Below, piece by piece: positions 7,927 through 16,921 of a stretch of DNA of 64,000 bases (positions within the stretch are counted from its first letter, which is position 1; each line of letters begins with the position of its first letter). This DNA comes from JBJTUH01 sp044346175 (GTDB lineage Bacteria; Cyanobacteriota; Vampirovibrionia; Vampirovibrionales; JAJTHC01). Where the stretch lies: NCBI GenBank assembly GCA_044346175.1, contig JBIIZQ010000002.1, forward strand, positions 62,001 to 126,000. The letters are read 5' to 3'. The notes below the pieces were generated by a model, which was given only the letters and a program-made list of their open reading frames with translations, had not been told where the DNA came from and ran no database searches. The translations under genes and the position numbers were made by a program.

Positions 7927-8841
7927 ATGAAACTTCTAATGCCCTTCTCCAAAATCCCTCAAAAAATAGCTGACTATGCTGAACTGCTTCGCTTTGAACA
8001 TAGCATTTTCGCACTCCCTTTTGCACTCAGTGCCTTACTATTAGCCGTAAAAGCGCCTCACTGGCCGACTTGGTCTATGTGGGGCTGGGTGATACTCGCC
8101 ATGGTAGGCGGCAGAACCTATGCCATGGCACTCAACCGTATTGCAGATGCTCGTATTGATGCTAAAAACCCTCGTACCGCTCAAAGAGGCTTACCCTCAG
8201 GACGTGTGACGCATTTGGAAGCTTACTTGCTCGCCTTGGCGGGGCTAGGTGCTTTTGCCTTTGCCACTTGGCAGTTACCCTTGGTATGTCAATTATTATG
8301 GCCAGTAGCCGTATTACTTTTAAGCGTATATAGTTGGATGAAACGTTTTTCATCCTTATGCCACTTAGTACTAGGGCTATGTTTAGGAGCGGGTGCGGTA
8401 GGCGGATGGCTCGTAGCGGGTGGACATTGGCATGGCGGGATTCCTTTAGCACTAGGGCTTGGCATCGCCTGTTGGGTGATGGGCTTTGATGTCATTTACG
8501 CTTGCCAAGACACGCGCTTTGACCAGCAAGAAGGCTTGTGGAGTATCCCTGCCAAGCTTGGTGTCCCACAAGCACTACGATTTAGCCAGTATGCCCATAT
8601 CAGTTGTATGCTTTTGCTCCTAGGGTTTGGATGGTGGTACCATACGCATTATCAACCCATGCTGTGGGGGTATTGGGTCGCATTGGGGGTGATGGGTATC
8701 CTGTTATGGAAGGAGCATCAGCTTGTACGCCCTGATGACCTTTCACGAGTCAATGAAGCGTTTTTTACCCTCAACGGCTGGATTAGCTTAGGCATGTTTT
8801 GCCTAATCCTTTTAAGCAAGTACTTGAGCTTACCTCTGTAG
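7927..8841 (+). CDS. UbiA-family polyprenyltransferase, possibly MqnP
   Basis: Integral membrane enzyme that attaches an isoprenoid chain to an aromatic acid in quinone synthesis. The two Asp-rich Mg-pyrophosphate motifs are clear: NRIADARIDAKNPRT at about residues 77-91 and DVIYACQDTRFDQQEG at about 190-205. Eight or nine hydrophobic segments fill the rest. The NPRTAxRGLPSGR stretch resembles the prenyltransferases of the futalosine (MqnP) menaquinone route as well as UbiA; the substrate cannot be settled from sequence alone. It lies 39 bp after the glycosyltransferase and ends before a strong hairpin. Confidence 0.88.
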   Translation: MKLLMPFSKIPQKIADYAELLRFEHSIFALPFALSALLLAVKAPHWPTWSMWGWVILAMVGGRTYAMALNRIADARIDAKNPRTAQRGLPSGRVTHLEAYLLALAGLGAFAFATWQLPLVCQLLWPVAVLLLSVYSWMKRFSSLCHLVLGLCLGAGAVGGWLVAGGHWHGGIPLALGLGIACWVMGFDVIYACQDTRFDQQEGLWSIPAKLGVPQALRFSQYAHISCMLLLLGFGWWYHTHYQPMLWGYWVALGVMGILLWKEHQLVRPDDLSRVNEAFFTLNGWISLGMFCLILLSKYLSLPL

Positions 8842-8868
8842 GGTTTATATACACTTGCATGGGTAACC

Positions 8869-8895
8869 CCTCCTGACAGTCGGTATGACGGGAGG
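8869..8895. repeat. Imperfect palindromic element
   Basis: cctcc/ggagg ends flank a core containing tcggtatgacg; the same 11 bases occur in the element at 61773-61805. It belongs to a loose family of intergenic palindromes starting GTCAT on one strand. Confidence 0.45.
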
Positions 8896-8910
8896 TAGAG
8901 ACGATGTGAA

Positions 8911-8960
8911 GATGCACAGGTAGGGGTTGGCTATGAGCAACCCCTACCTGTGTTGGCATC
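8911..8960. terminator. Bidirectional hairpin between ubiA and the 8987 gene
   Basis: Perfect 15-bp stem (cacaggtaggggttg 8915-8929 against 8938-8952) with an 8-base loop. It is extended by gatgc/gcatc at the outer ends. It sits between convergent genes and can serve both. Confidence 0.75.
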
Positions 8961-8986
8961 AAAAGCCAAGACCTGCTTAGGGACTT

Positions 8987-9526
8987 TTAAGTTTGCGGGG
9001 CTTTTAATTTTGCAAGCACTTCCTGTGCACGAGCATACATTTCTTCCATCGTCATACCACTAGACTGAGCAGCTTGTTCAGCATGCTTTTGTTGGTTTTC
9101 TTGACCAATCCGTTGTTCATTAGCGGCAAGAGGGCGGAAGATGGTTTGGATGGCTTGGGTTATACCATGGGTAGTACCCTTCTCCTTACCTATCGGCTGT
9201 GTTTGTGTATCAGTGCCAGTACCAGTGCGTCCCATGGCTTGATGTTGACGTGCCTGTGCCTTGGTTCTGTCAGCATCTGTAGCAGGTCTACGTGCTTCTA
9301 TCTGTGCAACGGCTTGTCTTGCCTCTTTAGGGGGCATACTCGATACAAAAACAGCCTTGACGGCTTTACCCTCTGGGCTAGCCAAGACAAATATATCCTT
9401 TTGGCTTGGGGTAGCATGCACTTTTACAGAAACTTTTGAGTGCGTATGGGGCTGACCAGAAGTTGAAGGCGACTTTTTAGGGGCGGTAGAGGCGATTGAA
9501 AAAGGCAAAAAGGGGATGCGTAGCAT
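8987..9526 (-). CDS. Hypothetical protein, Gln/Ala/Thr-rich
   Basis: About 179 residues from ATG 9526 (a TTG at 9556 would add ten). No family recognised. It begins MLRIPFLPFSIASTAPKK, then has a Ser/Thr/Pro-rich stretch, a short beta-like region (KVSVKVHATPSQKDIFVLAS), and a long polar part with Gln/Lys/Ala ending in a helix-like tail (EEMYARAQEVLAKLKAPQT). No cysteines, no clear membrane segment. Convergent with ubiA. In composition it resembles the other lineage-specific proteins of this window (1-2482, 14222-17956). Confidence 0.6.
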   Translation of the reverse strand: MLRIPFLPFSIASTAPKKSPSTSGQPHTHSKVSVKVHATPSQKDIFVLASPEGKAVKAVFVSSMPPKEARQAVAQIEARRPATDADRTKAQARQHQAMGRTGTGTDTQTQPIGKEKGTTHGITQAIQTIFRPLAANEQRIGQENQQKHAEQAAQSSGMTMEEMYARAQEVLAKLKAPQT

Positions 9527-9908
9527 AAGAGCAACTTTCGTAATCCAAGCATTCAAAAAGAGAACTAAATTGTAAAGACGGTAAAGGTTTGAAAAGACCT
9601 TGCTTCATGGTCTATAAAACTGAATGTTAGGTCAAGTGTGTGATACCCACAAGACAGGTTCAAAGTAGATTCCTCATGTAGAAAAACAAACGATGACTCC
9701 TCAAGGGGTTAAAACAAGGGTACGTCCTTGCACCATAAGCCCATTCTCCTTCACCCATATACCACACACATCCATTTACTTGACGCTTAATGCGTAGGGT
9801 GTTTGTATAAGTCTTTGATTATGACGTATGGATTGGATACACTGAAAGAAAGTATAGCGATTTTTAAAAGCGTTTGATGTATCAAGACAGAAAGTTAATG
9901 AATCCCCC
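9527..9908. other. Intergenic gap between divergent genes
   Basis: About 380 bp between the 8987 gene (-) and der (+). I see no gene and no strong promoter. A TTGATT at 9815-9820 with a GATACA 15 bp later is a weak candidate for der. Confidence 0.5.
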
Positions 9909-11651
9909 ATGTTTGCACGGCAGTTTAATAATACCTCAGGAAACTCTCAACGACGCTCACGCTCCCAACGGAGTGCCGTTCGTACCTATGCACGTACACA
10001 GGCACACTCAGACTTGAAACGCTCCCAAAAACAACAAGCTTTGGTTTTACATGGGAGCCATGTGGTGAGCCAGTCTAGCTTACCCTCTGTGGTGATTATG
10101 GGTCGCCCGAATGTAGGGAAGTCCAGCCTTTTAAACCGAATTATTGGTGCAAGGATTGCCATTGTCCATGACCAAGCAGGCATTACCCGTGACACCACGG
10201 AACATGTGGTACAGTGGGCAGGTGAAACGTTCCGCCTTTTAGACACAGGCGGGATGATGTTCCGTCCTGAGGTCGCTGAATTGTCGGAGGCGTTTGACCG
10301 TCGTGTAGCCCCCCTTGTCAATGACCAAGTACGTGCGGCATGTGAAGCAGCGGATGTGGTGGTTTTTTTAGTGGATGGGCAAACAGGACTTCAGGAAGAA
10401 GATGTTCTCATCCGAAATTGGCTCCATCAATTAGGAGTCTATGTGATTCTTGCTGTGAATAAGTTGGATAACCCTCAGCAGTTATTACAAGTCCATGATT
10501 TTTATGCAGGGATTGTTCCACCACCTGAAGCCTATCTTCAAGCGGGTGTAAAAGCCCAAGAGACCCCCATGCCTGTTTCTGCCTTACATGGCACTGCAGG
10601 TGTAGGTAACTTGCTAGAAACCATTGTACAAACCATTAAGGAATGTAAAGCGGCCGGTGTCATAGAAACGCCAGAACAAGCGTTGACTGAAGTGCTACCC
10701 TTAGAAACCCAAGAAGCCGTGTCTCAAGAGGATACTGAGGAGGATGCCGTAACCGTTCATAGTGCAAGCACCTCTCATGTCCCTGAAACCCCCTTACGGA
10801 TGACCTTTATTGGTCGCCCTAACGTTGGTAAATCGTCCATGGTCAACGCCCTCCTTGGTGCGGAACGTGTGATTGTGAGTGAAATTTCAGGGACTACTCG
10901 GGATGCCATTGATATTCCCTTCGTGTATGAAGACGAAACCTTTGTATTAGTGGACACCGCCGGTGTACGCCGTAAAGGGAAAGTAGACTTTGGGGTTGAA
11001 ATGTTCTCCGTAGACCGTACCATTGAAGCCGCACGTAAAAGCGATGTAGCGGTTGTTATGTTTGATGTCTCTGAGGGGCTAACCCAACAAGATGTACGTA
11101 TTTTGAACAAAATCTATGATGATATCGCCCGTCCTCTTGTAGTCATTGCCAATAAGTGGGACACTGTCACACAGAAAACCTCTCAAACACCTGTGGCGAT
11201 GAAAAAGCGCTTTATTGAAATGCTTCCTTGGTTGCGGGATGTTGAAATCCTCTTTTTAAGTGCGAAAAAACCTGATAAACTCCACCGTATTTTAACCGCA
11301 GTGAAGCAGGCACGTGAAAATGCCCATCGCCGTTTGAAGACCAATCTTGTGAACCAGATTCTTCAAGAAGCACTGGCACTGAATCCTCCTCCAGCCCAAC
11401 GTTCTAAGTTGCCTCGTATTTACTATGCTACCCAAGTAGAAACGAATCCGCCACGGTTTATTCTTTTTGTGAATAATCCGCAGTATATTCGTGCCGATTA
11501 CTTACGCTATTTGGAGCGTACCTTCCGTGAACGTTTCGTGTTAACAGGAACACCCGTTGTCTTCTCCATGAAAGCAAAAAGTGAAAAAGCAGATGCAACA
11601 GGACGTATGCCTGCTGGACGTAGAGTATCTCGTCGTCACGACTCGGAATAA
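9909..11651 (+). CDS. der: Ribosome assembly GTPase Der (EngA)
   Basis: Double-GTPase needed for 50S assembly. Two G domains are plain: GRPNVGKSSLLNRI / DTGG / NKLD in the first (about residues 65-230) and GRPNVGKSSMVNALLG / DTAG / NKWD in the second (about 300-465), followed by the C-terminal KH-like domain (PPRFILFVNNPQYI, YLRYLERTFRE). At 580 residues it is longer than the usual 430-500. The extra length is a basic, Arg/Ser/Gln-rich N-terminal tail of about 58 residues and an acidic linker (QEDTEEDAV) of about 45 residues between the G domains. No internal ATG would remove the tail without cutting the first P-loop. Confidence 0.96.
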   Translation: MFARQFNNTSGNSQRRSRSQRSAVRTYARTQAHSDLKRSQKQQALVLHGSHVVSQSSLPSVVIMGRPNVGKSSLLNRIIGARIAIVHDQAGITRDTTEHVVQWAGETFRLLDTGGMMFRPEVAELSEAFDRRVAPLVNDQVRAACEAADVVVFLVDGQTGLQEEDVLIRNWLHQLGVYVILAVNKLDNPQQLLQVHDFYAGIVPPPEAYLQAGVKAQETPMPVSALHGTAGVGNLLETIVQTIKECKAAGVIETPEQALTEVLPLETQEAVSQEDTEEDAVTVHSASTSHVPETPLRMTFIGRPNVGKSSMVNALLGAERVIVSEISGTTRDAIDIPFVYEDETFVLVDTAGVRRKGKVDFGVEMFSVDRTIEAARKSDVAVVMFDVSEGLTQQDVRILNKIYDDIARPLVVIANKWDTVTQKTSQTPVAMKKRFIEMLPWLRDVEILFLSAKKPDKLHRILTAVKQARENAHRRLKTNLVNQILQEALALNPPPAQRSKLPRIYYATQVETNPPRFILFVNNPQYIRADYLRYLERTFRERFVLTGTPVVFSMKAKSEKADATGRMPAGRRVSRRHDSE

Positions 11652-11738
11652 CCTGATGATACCCTTTTTTATCCCACCCAAGAGCATAATGTTTAAGCAT
11701 GTTTAAACTGGTTTTAATGCTATAGAAGGTTTTATGTG

Positions 11739-12398
11739 ATGGTCACTCCCTCCTTGACTCTTATTCTCATCCTTTTAGGACTCGTCAGCATAACCTATTT
11801 GATAGGTGCTTTACCCAACGCACTCTGGATTGCCCGTCGTTATGGCATTGAGGATATTCGCCTACATGGCTCTAAAAATGCGGGTGCTACCAATGTGGCA
11901 AGAGTATGTGGTAAACAAGCAGGGCTTATCGTACTGGCGTTGGATGTCCTCAAAGGGGTCATACCTGTGGTTGTGGCACAGTATGTGCTTCCTGGTATCA
12001 TGCCCGCTTGGGTGGCAGCTTCTGGAGGCATCACCCCTCAGATAGTACAAGAGTATTTACCGCCTCTCCTTGCAGTGGTTGTGGTTCTTGGACATGCCAA
12101 GTCAGTCTTTATGGGTTTTCAAGGTGGAAAGTCTTCTGCAACAGGCATGGGGACTATTTTAGCATTAACCCCTTTGTGGGGGGCGTGTATTGCGTTGGTG
12201 GTTTACTTAGTATTTAGACTCACACGCATGGTGTCTGTTGCAAGTTTAGTGGGATGTTTGATAGCCCCCGCTCTATTTTATATCACGGGGCAGCCTCTAC
12301 CGTATCTGATTTATATTAGTTTAATTACCATTTACGTTGTATTAAGGCACCGAGCCAACATTCAACGTCTTGTGCAGGGAACCGAAAACCGCTTGTAA
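11739..12398 (+). CDS. plsY: Acyl-phosphate:glycerol-3-phosphate acyltransferase
   Basis: Membrane enzyme that makes lysophosphatidic acid from acyl-phosphate. The PlsY motifs are recognisable: GSKNAGATNVARVCGKQAG (family GSGNPGATNV) and FQGGKSSATGMG (family GGKGVAT). At least five hydrophobic segments, about 219 residues. I take ATG 11739; an adjacent GTG at 11736 makes a doubled GTG-ATG start, and AAGG lies nine bases upstream. It sits 87 bp after der and 39 bp before ribF. plsX is not in the window. Confidence 0.93.
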   Translation: MVTPSLTLILILLGLVSITYLIGALPNALWIARRYGIEDIRLHGSKNAGATNVARVCGKQAGLIVLALDVLKGVIPVVVAQYVLPGIMPAWVAASGGITPQIVQEYLPPLLAVVVVLGHAKSVFMGFQGGKSSATGMGTILALTPLWGACIALVVYLVFRLTRMVSVASLVGCLIAPALFYITGQPLPYLIYISLITIYVVLRHRANIQRLVQGTENRL

Positions 12399-12437
12399 GT
12401 TCAGGACTTACTGGCAAGGCTTTTCGTAGAACATATC

Positions 12438-13568
12438 ATGGTCTTAAAGCAATCTTCTAGCCTCCCGCATCGTTTTATTCAACAGCCGCTATCGAGCATG
12501 ACCTCGTGTTTAACCCCCTCTCTTAACCGCCCTTGTGTCGTCGCATTGGGTGTGTTTGACGGTGTGCATCGAGGCCATCAAAAGGTATTACAGGGTGCCT
12601 TACAAGAAGCCCGCACAAAAGGCTGGGATAGTTTGGTATTTTCTTTTTGGAATCATCCACAAACCCTTTTAAAACAAGCCCCCAAGCCCCTTTTAACCTT
12701 ACCTGAAGAGCGGCTTGAGATGTTTCATCACTTGGGTTTTACCCATGTATGTATGCCTATATTTGACGCTTCTTTGCAAGCTTTGTCCGCCGAAACCTTT
12801 TTAGAAACCTATCTTTTACAAGCATGCCGTATGCAAAGCTTATGGGTGGGTCAGAATTTCTGTTTTGGTGCGGCACGACAAGGCACCGTCGCATTCCTTG
12901 AAGCCACCGCACTCACCCATGCACGCACACCCACAAAAGGGTATCCACCATGGCAGGTTCATGCCCCTGCTCTTTTATGCGATGTGTCTGAAGAAACCAC
13001 ACCCACACCCGCCATCACCGAAGCAGTAGGGGTACCTCCTGAGGTCATTTGTTCTACACGTATCCGAGAAGCCCTTCAGCAAGAAGGCGATTTGACCACC
13101 GTAACCCGATTTTTAGGCAGACCCTATGTCGTTTCAGGAAGGGTCATTCATGGTGCAAAACGAGGACGACGCTTAGGGTTTCCAACAGCAAACCTTGCCG
13201 TTTCTCCTGAAAAGTGTTTACCCGCAACGGGCGTTTATGCTGTAAGCGTATACCGAGAAGCCACGCAACAATGGTACCTAGGGGCTTGTAATGTAGGGTA
13301 TTTGCCTACCATCGTTCAACAAAAAGAGAGGTCAAGCACCGTTAAGCCATGTACAATGAACCTCAGCATCGAAGTACATTTACTGGACTTCCCTCCCGAA
13401 GAGCTTTTGTATGAGGAAACATTGACACTGCACTGGCATCAGAAGTTACGGGATGAACAAAAGTTTGAGTCCTTAGAGGCACTTGTCCATCAAATCCAAC
13501 ACGATGTTGAAGCGGTGCGTTGTTTAAACCACACCTTACCCCATACGTGTTCTAGCGAAGTGTTCTAG
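12438..13568 (+). CDS. ribF: Bifunctional riboflavin kinase / FAD synthetase
   Basis: Converts riboflavin to FMN and FMN to FAD. The N-terminal nucleotidyltransferase domain shows GVFDGVHRGHQKVL and the ICSTRIREALQQEGD motif; the C-terminal kinase domain starts at about residue 228 with FLGRPYVVSGRVIHGAKRGR and continues RRLGFPTANL. At 376 residues it exceeds the usual 300-330, from a ~30-residue N-terminal lead (another ATG lies at codon 21) and a Cys/His-containing tail. The other riboflavin genes (ribH, ribBA) are on the opposite strand 8-10 kb away. Confidence 0.95.
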   Translation: MVLKQSSSLPHRFIQQPLSSMTSCLTPSLNRPCVVALGVFDGVHRGHQKVLQGALQEARTKGWDSLVFSFWNHPQTLLKQAPKPLLTLPEERLEMFHHLGFTHVCMPIFDASLQALSAETFLETYLLQACRMQSLWVGQNFCFGAARQGTVAFLEATALTHARTPTKGYPPWQVHAPALLCDVSEETTPTPAITEAVGVPPEVICSTRIREALQQEGDLTTVTRFLGRPYVVSGRVIHGAKRGRRLGFPTANLAVSPEKCLPATGVYAVSVYREATQQWYLGACNVGYLPTIVQQKERSSTVKPCTMNLSIEVHLLDFPPEELLYEETLTLHWHQKLRDEQKFESLEALVHQIQHDVEAVRCLNHTLPHTCSSEVF

Positions 13569-13607
13569 CCACACATGCTAGGATGTTCCCTATAGAACGT
13601 TAGGGTA

Positions 13608-13997
13608 CTAGGGTGCATATTCCCACGCTTGCAAACTATGGCAATCCCCGCATCGTGCAAATTGTTGCATGAAAGCAAGGTCTGCTTGAAAAGTCCGCCT
13701 GGGGGTTTCAATGACAATATCTCGTTCAGGGGTCAGGGTGACCTGTACCTGTCCAGCACCAGACTGAGAGAGTCCTAATTCAAAGTGACGGCTACCACAG
13801 TGGCGACACTGAAAAAAACTGGTCGTTTCTTCTGGAGGTAACACAGCAGCGGATTCATGAACCTCAAGCGGATGGGCTTCAATCATAGGACGTTTTCTTT
13901 GAGAGGCTGTTCTCACTTTCGTGCCAGAAGTGACTTCTTGTGTCGATTCAGTCGTACTTGTCGTACTTGGGGACGTTTTTTGTGTGGCACACATCAT
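13608..13997 (-). CDS. Hypothetical zinc-ribbon protein, 129 aa
   Basis: The first ~60 residues are Ser/Thr-rich and probably disordered. The C-terminal half carries CRHCGSRHFELG at about residue 65 and CGDC near residue 116, a CxxC-CxxC pair that should bind one zinc. Start is a doubled ATG (13997) with a good ribosome-binding site (GAGGTG, eight bases upstream). It is the last gene of a minus-strand block with the 14222 and 16922 genes and convergent with ribF. No specific family recognised; nucleic-acid or protein binding is possible. Confidence 0.7.
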   Translation of the reverse strand: MMCATQKTSPSTTSTTESTQEVTSGTKVRTASQRKRPMIEAHPLEVHESAAVLPPEETTSFFQCRHCGSRHFELGLSQSGAGQVQVTLTPERDIVIETPRRTFQADLAFMQQFARCGDCHSLQAWEYAP

Positions 13998-14221
13998 GGC
14001 ATAAACACCTCTTACTCATGTTGACAAGACGCTTTTATTCGGTGGGTCAATCGGCATGATGGCTCTTGGTCGCACTGATAGCCCTCATATCGTAGGGGTG
14101 TAAGTGGAAGGGAACCCAAACGATTCAACCACCAGATACCAAACTATCATACATAAGGCAAGGCTTCAGGAGAAGTATCCTATGGAAGGGTGTCCTCTAG
14201 GCAGAGGAGACAAAGCCCTTT

Positions 14222-16798
14222 TTAGAGGAGGTGGCGAAGGTCATCAGGGCGTTTTTTATGCACCGTTTCATTGCCGCCTTTTAAGCCTAGGTGTCCTTTA
14301 GGCGTTGTATGAGATGTAGAGGCTTTTGGAATACCTCCTGAAGCACGTAGTGCCGTGGCAGGTTTGGATGTAGACGCACCTGAAGGTACGGTCGCTTTTT
14401 GAGTGTTTGTTGTTTTCTCGGATGCGGGCTTACCATTCGTTGGCGTTGCACTTGAAGGTGCACTGGTGTTTGCGGTGTTTGCACGGTTAGGTGCCTCAGT
14501 TTTGGGTTTTACGGGTTTTTGTGGGTCTGGCATGCCGTTGGCGTTAGGGACATATCGATTTAAGACATCTTCCAACTTAGGGGGCTTTGCACCCACGGCA
14601 TCATCCACAGCTTTGGTATCCGTGATGAGGGTTTTAAAGGCTCCCCAACGCTGCTCCGCATCAAGGTTATCTGCATTGGGCTTGAATCCGTCCAGGGTTG
14701 CTTGGAACTTTTGACGGGTTTTTGGACTAGGAAGATGTCTACTTGTAGGAAGACTTTGGGCAAGCTCAAGATACTGCTTCGTTTTTACCACGGTTTGGAG
14801 TCCTGTATAAATGTCACTGATGTACAAAGGAGAAGCCCCGCCTCGATAAGTACGCTCCTTGTTAATACGCAGGAAGTCTCTTTCCATACTGGGTGTAATA
14901 TGGGTGTTTTTCTGTCCCTTGTCCAGTGCCTTTCCTGTTTCAAGATACTCCTTGACTCTTGCAGAGTCACTGGCAAGGTCTAGGGGGCCTATTTTAACCC
15001 TTGCCCATTGCATCACGGGATAGGCCCACAAACCGAGGTGTTCTTGCGGTTGAATGAAGCGACTCATCAGCTTCCCGCTTTCATTACGGATGGTTTGGCG
15101 ATACTGCTTGCGTGCCACGGGGTCGGCTTGCGTACTAAGGGCATCGTCAAGGTCCTTAATACTGGTCGGTTTTAAGCTCACGGCTACCTGCTCGTTACCC
15201 TCTTGCTTGAGGGTAAAAAATAAGGGTTCTTTGGTTTTAGGATGTTCTGCTGTAAAAAGGGCTTCTTTTTCATCAGGCGCCTTACGTGCGGTAATCTCCC
15301 CAGAGCCATCAGGGAGCGTCAAGGTAATCGCTTCTGTCGATGGCGGGGGTGTCGTTGCCTTTGAAGACGCTTCGGTTTGATTATCTATTGTGGGTTGAGA
15401 GGTTGCTTGATTCGGCTTGTTCGTAGAGGAAGCGGGTGCCACATGACTGGCTCGCTGAGCAGTCTGTGTTGTAGCTTGTGCTGGGATACGACGCTCAGGG
15501 TTGATACCATAAGGCGTAGGCTCGGCAGGAAAAATTACCTGATACCCTGCTGGAATAGTGGCTGGTGGCAGACTTGAGGAGGATTCCGTACGAGTACTGG
15601 TAGGCGGCATGGCCGTTTTATTGTTACTTGCAGACACATCAGGAGGTATCGACACGGGTGCTGAGGGTACACTTTGTTGCACAGTTTGTGAGGTATTTGC
15701 TGGTGCCATAGAGGTAGGATTCCCCTCACGAGTTGGAGGCTGATTCAGGGCTGGCACGGGTTGGGTTGATGAGGGTACACTGGTTGCAGCTTGGCTTGTA
15801 TTGGGTACGGGTACAGAAGAAGAAGAAGGCATTACATTTGAGGCACTATTCGTCGAGACCTGACCAGATTCAGTAGGTTGCGGTGAGGAGGTCTCAGGGG
15901 TAGAAGGCATCTCATTGGGTTGCCCAGTAAAGCGATTGGTTTCACCTTGATGGGGTAAGGTTTGAGCTGGTGTACTTAAAGTACTGAGCAAGGGGAGTAA
16001 CCATGTCTGAAAACCCTCTGGACTTGAAGGCATCGTTGCTTGTCCTTGGGCATCGATGAGGAGGGGTAAAGCACTCCCTTGAGTGGTATGACCCAAGGGC
16101 AACACGATTTGCTGAATGGTTTGTCCTTCAGGCGTTTGCAAGGGTGGTTGCAACGTAATGGTTGCTAAAGGCGTTTGGGGGGATAAGCCTTGACTTTGCA
16201 ACCACGGCAAAGTGCTTTGTGTTGCGGGTGTAAGGGTGATTTGAAATTGATGGGTTTGTCCTTGTTCTCCGATAAATTCCCCTCCCATGCCTCCACCGCC
16301 TTGCTGTTGTGCCATTTGGAGTCCTTGGGTTAATAACGTGGTAAGCTGTCCTAGAAATTGTGGGATTTTTTGGGCAAGGCTGGAGGATGCCATGCCAACT
16401 TGTGGGGCTGGACTAACACCCTGAGGGGTTAATGTCACAGGGGGCTGCATCACCGGTTGAGGCATCGAGGTTTGGCTATTTTGTTGTGAAGGAGGTGCAG
16501 ATAAAGGGCTTTGCATACCACTCTGCACCGTACCCTGTTGTGCATTAAGAGGACCTGTACTCGGTTGAACACTCTGCTGTGCCATGAGTCCATAAGGCGA
16601 TAAAAATTGTTGCGGCGTAGGTTGAAGCCCCTGAGCAGTGGCTTGCGTTGATGCCATGGGTATACTACTGGTGAGGGATGTCGTAGAGGAAGGCTGTAAT
16701 TGAAGGCGCTGTGCCATGGGTTGCCCCAACATACTGCTATGACCTGAAGGGGTCATCAGCTGAGAGGGATAGGGTTGTGAGGCAATGGGCATAGACAT
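14222..16798 (-). CDS. 858-residue Gln/Pro/Ser/Thr-rich protein of unknown function
   Basis: Not recognised. The first ~520 residues are strongly biased to Gln, Pro, Ser, Thr and Met, with a glycine patch (QQGGGGMGGEF) and a short beta-like stretch (QFQITLTPATQSTLPWL) at about 175-215. From about residue 500 the sequence looks folded: LPDGSGEITARKAPDEKEAL, then a helical region around FIQPQEHLGLWAYPVMQWAR, ending in a Lys/Pro/Thr/Ala-rich tail. No signal peptide, no cysteine cluster. Length and composition recall flagellar hook-length proteins, but their C-terminal signature is not visible. It lies between two other unrecognised minus-strand genes. Confidence 0.8.
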   Translation of the reverse strand: MSMPIASQPYPSQLMTPSGHSSMLGQPMAQRLQLQPSSTTSLTSSIPMASTQATAQGLQPTPQQFLSPYGLMAQQSVQPSTGPLNAQQGTVQSGMQSPLSAPPSQQNSQTSMPQPVMQPPVTLTPQGVSPAPQVGMASSSLAQKIPQFLGQLTTLLTQGLQMAQQQGGGGMGGEFIGEQGQTHQFQITLTPATQSTLPWLQSQGLSPQTPLATITLQPPLQTPEGQTIQQIVLPLGHTTQGSALPLLIDAQGQATMPSSPEGFQTWLLPLLSTLSTPAQTLPHQGETNRFTGQPNEMPSTPETSSPQPTESGQVSTNSASNVMPSSSSVPVPNTSQAATSVPSSTQPVPALNQPPTREGNPTSMAPANTSQTVQQSVPSAPVSIPPDVSASNNKTAMPPTSTRTESSSSLPPATIPAGYQVIFPAEPTPYGINPERRIPAQATTQTAQRASHVAPASSTNKPNQATSQPTIDNQTEASSKATTPPPSTEAITLTLPDGSGEITARKAPDEKEALFTAEHPKTKEPLFFTLKQEGNEQVAVSLKPTSIKDLDDALSTQADPVARKQYRQTIRNESGKLMSRFIQPQEHLGLWAYPVMQWARVKIGPLDLASDSARVKEYLETGKALDKGQKNTHITPSMERDFLRINKERTYRGGASPLYISDIYTGLQTVVKTKQYLELAQSLPTSRHLPSPKTRQKFQATLDGFKPNADNLDAEQRWGAFKTLITDTKAVDDAVGAKPPKLEDVLNRYVPNANGMPDPQKPVKPKTEAPNRANTANTSAPSSATPTNGKPASEKTTNTQKATVPSGASTSKPATALRASGGIPKASTSHTTPKGHLGLKGGNETVHKKRPDDLRHLL

Positions 16799-16921
16799 AG
16801 CAGCGTGTCATCCGTGACGTGTTAGAGTGCTGGTGGTGAGTCGTAGAGGTAAACTTATTTGTTTTTATCAGGATAAAACCATCCTTGGTGTTTTCCTGTG
16901 CGGGTAAGGGGTGAAGAACCC

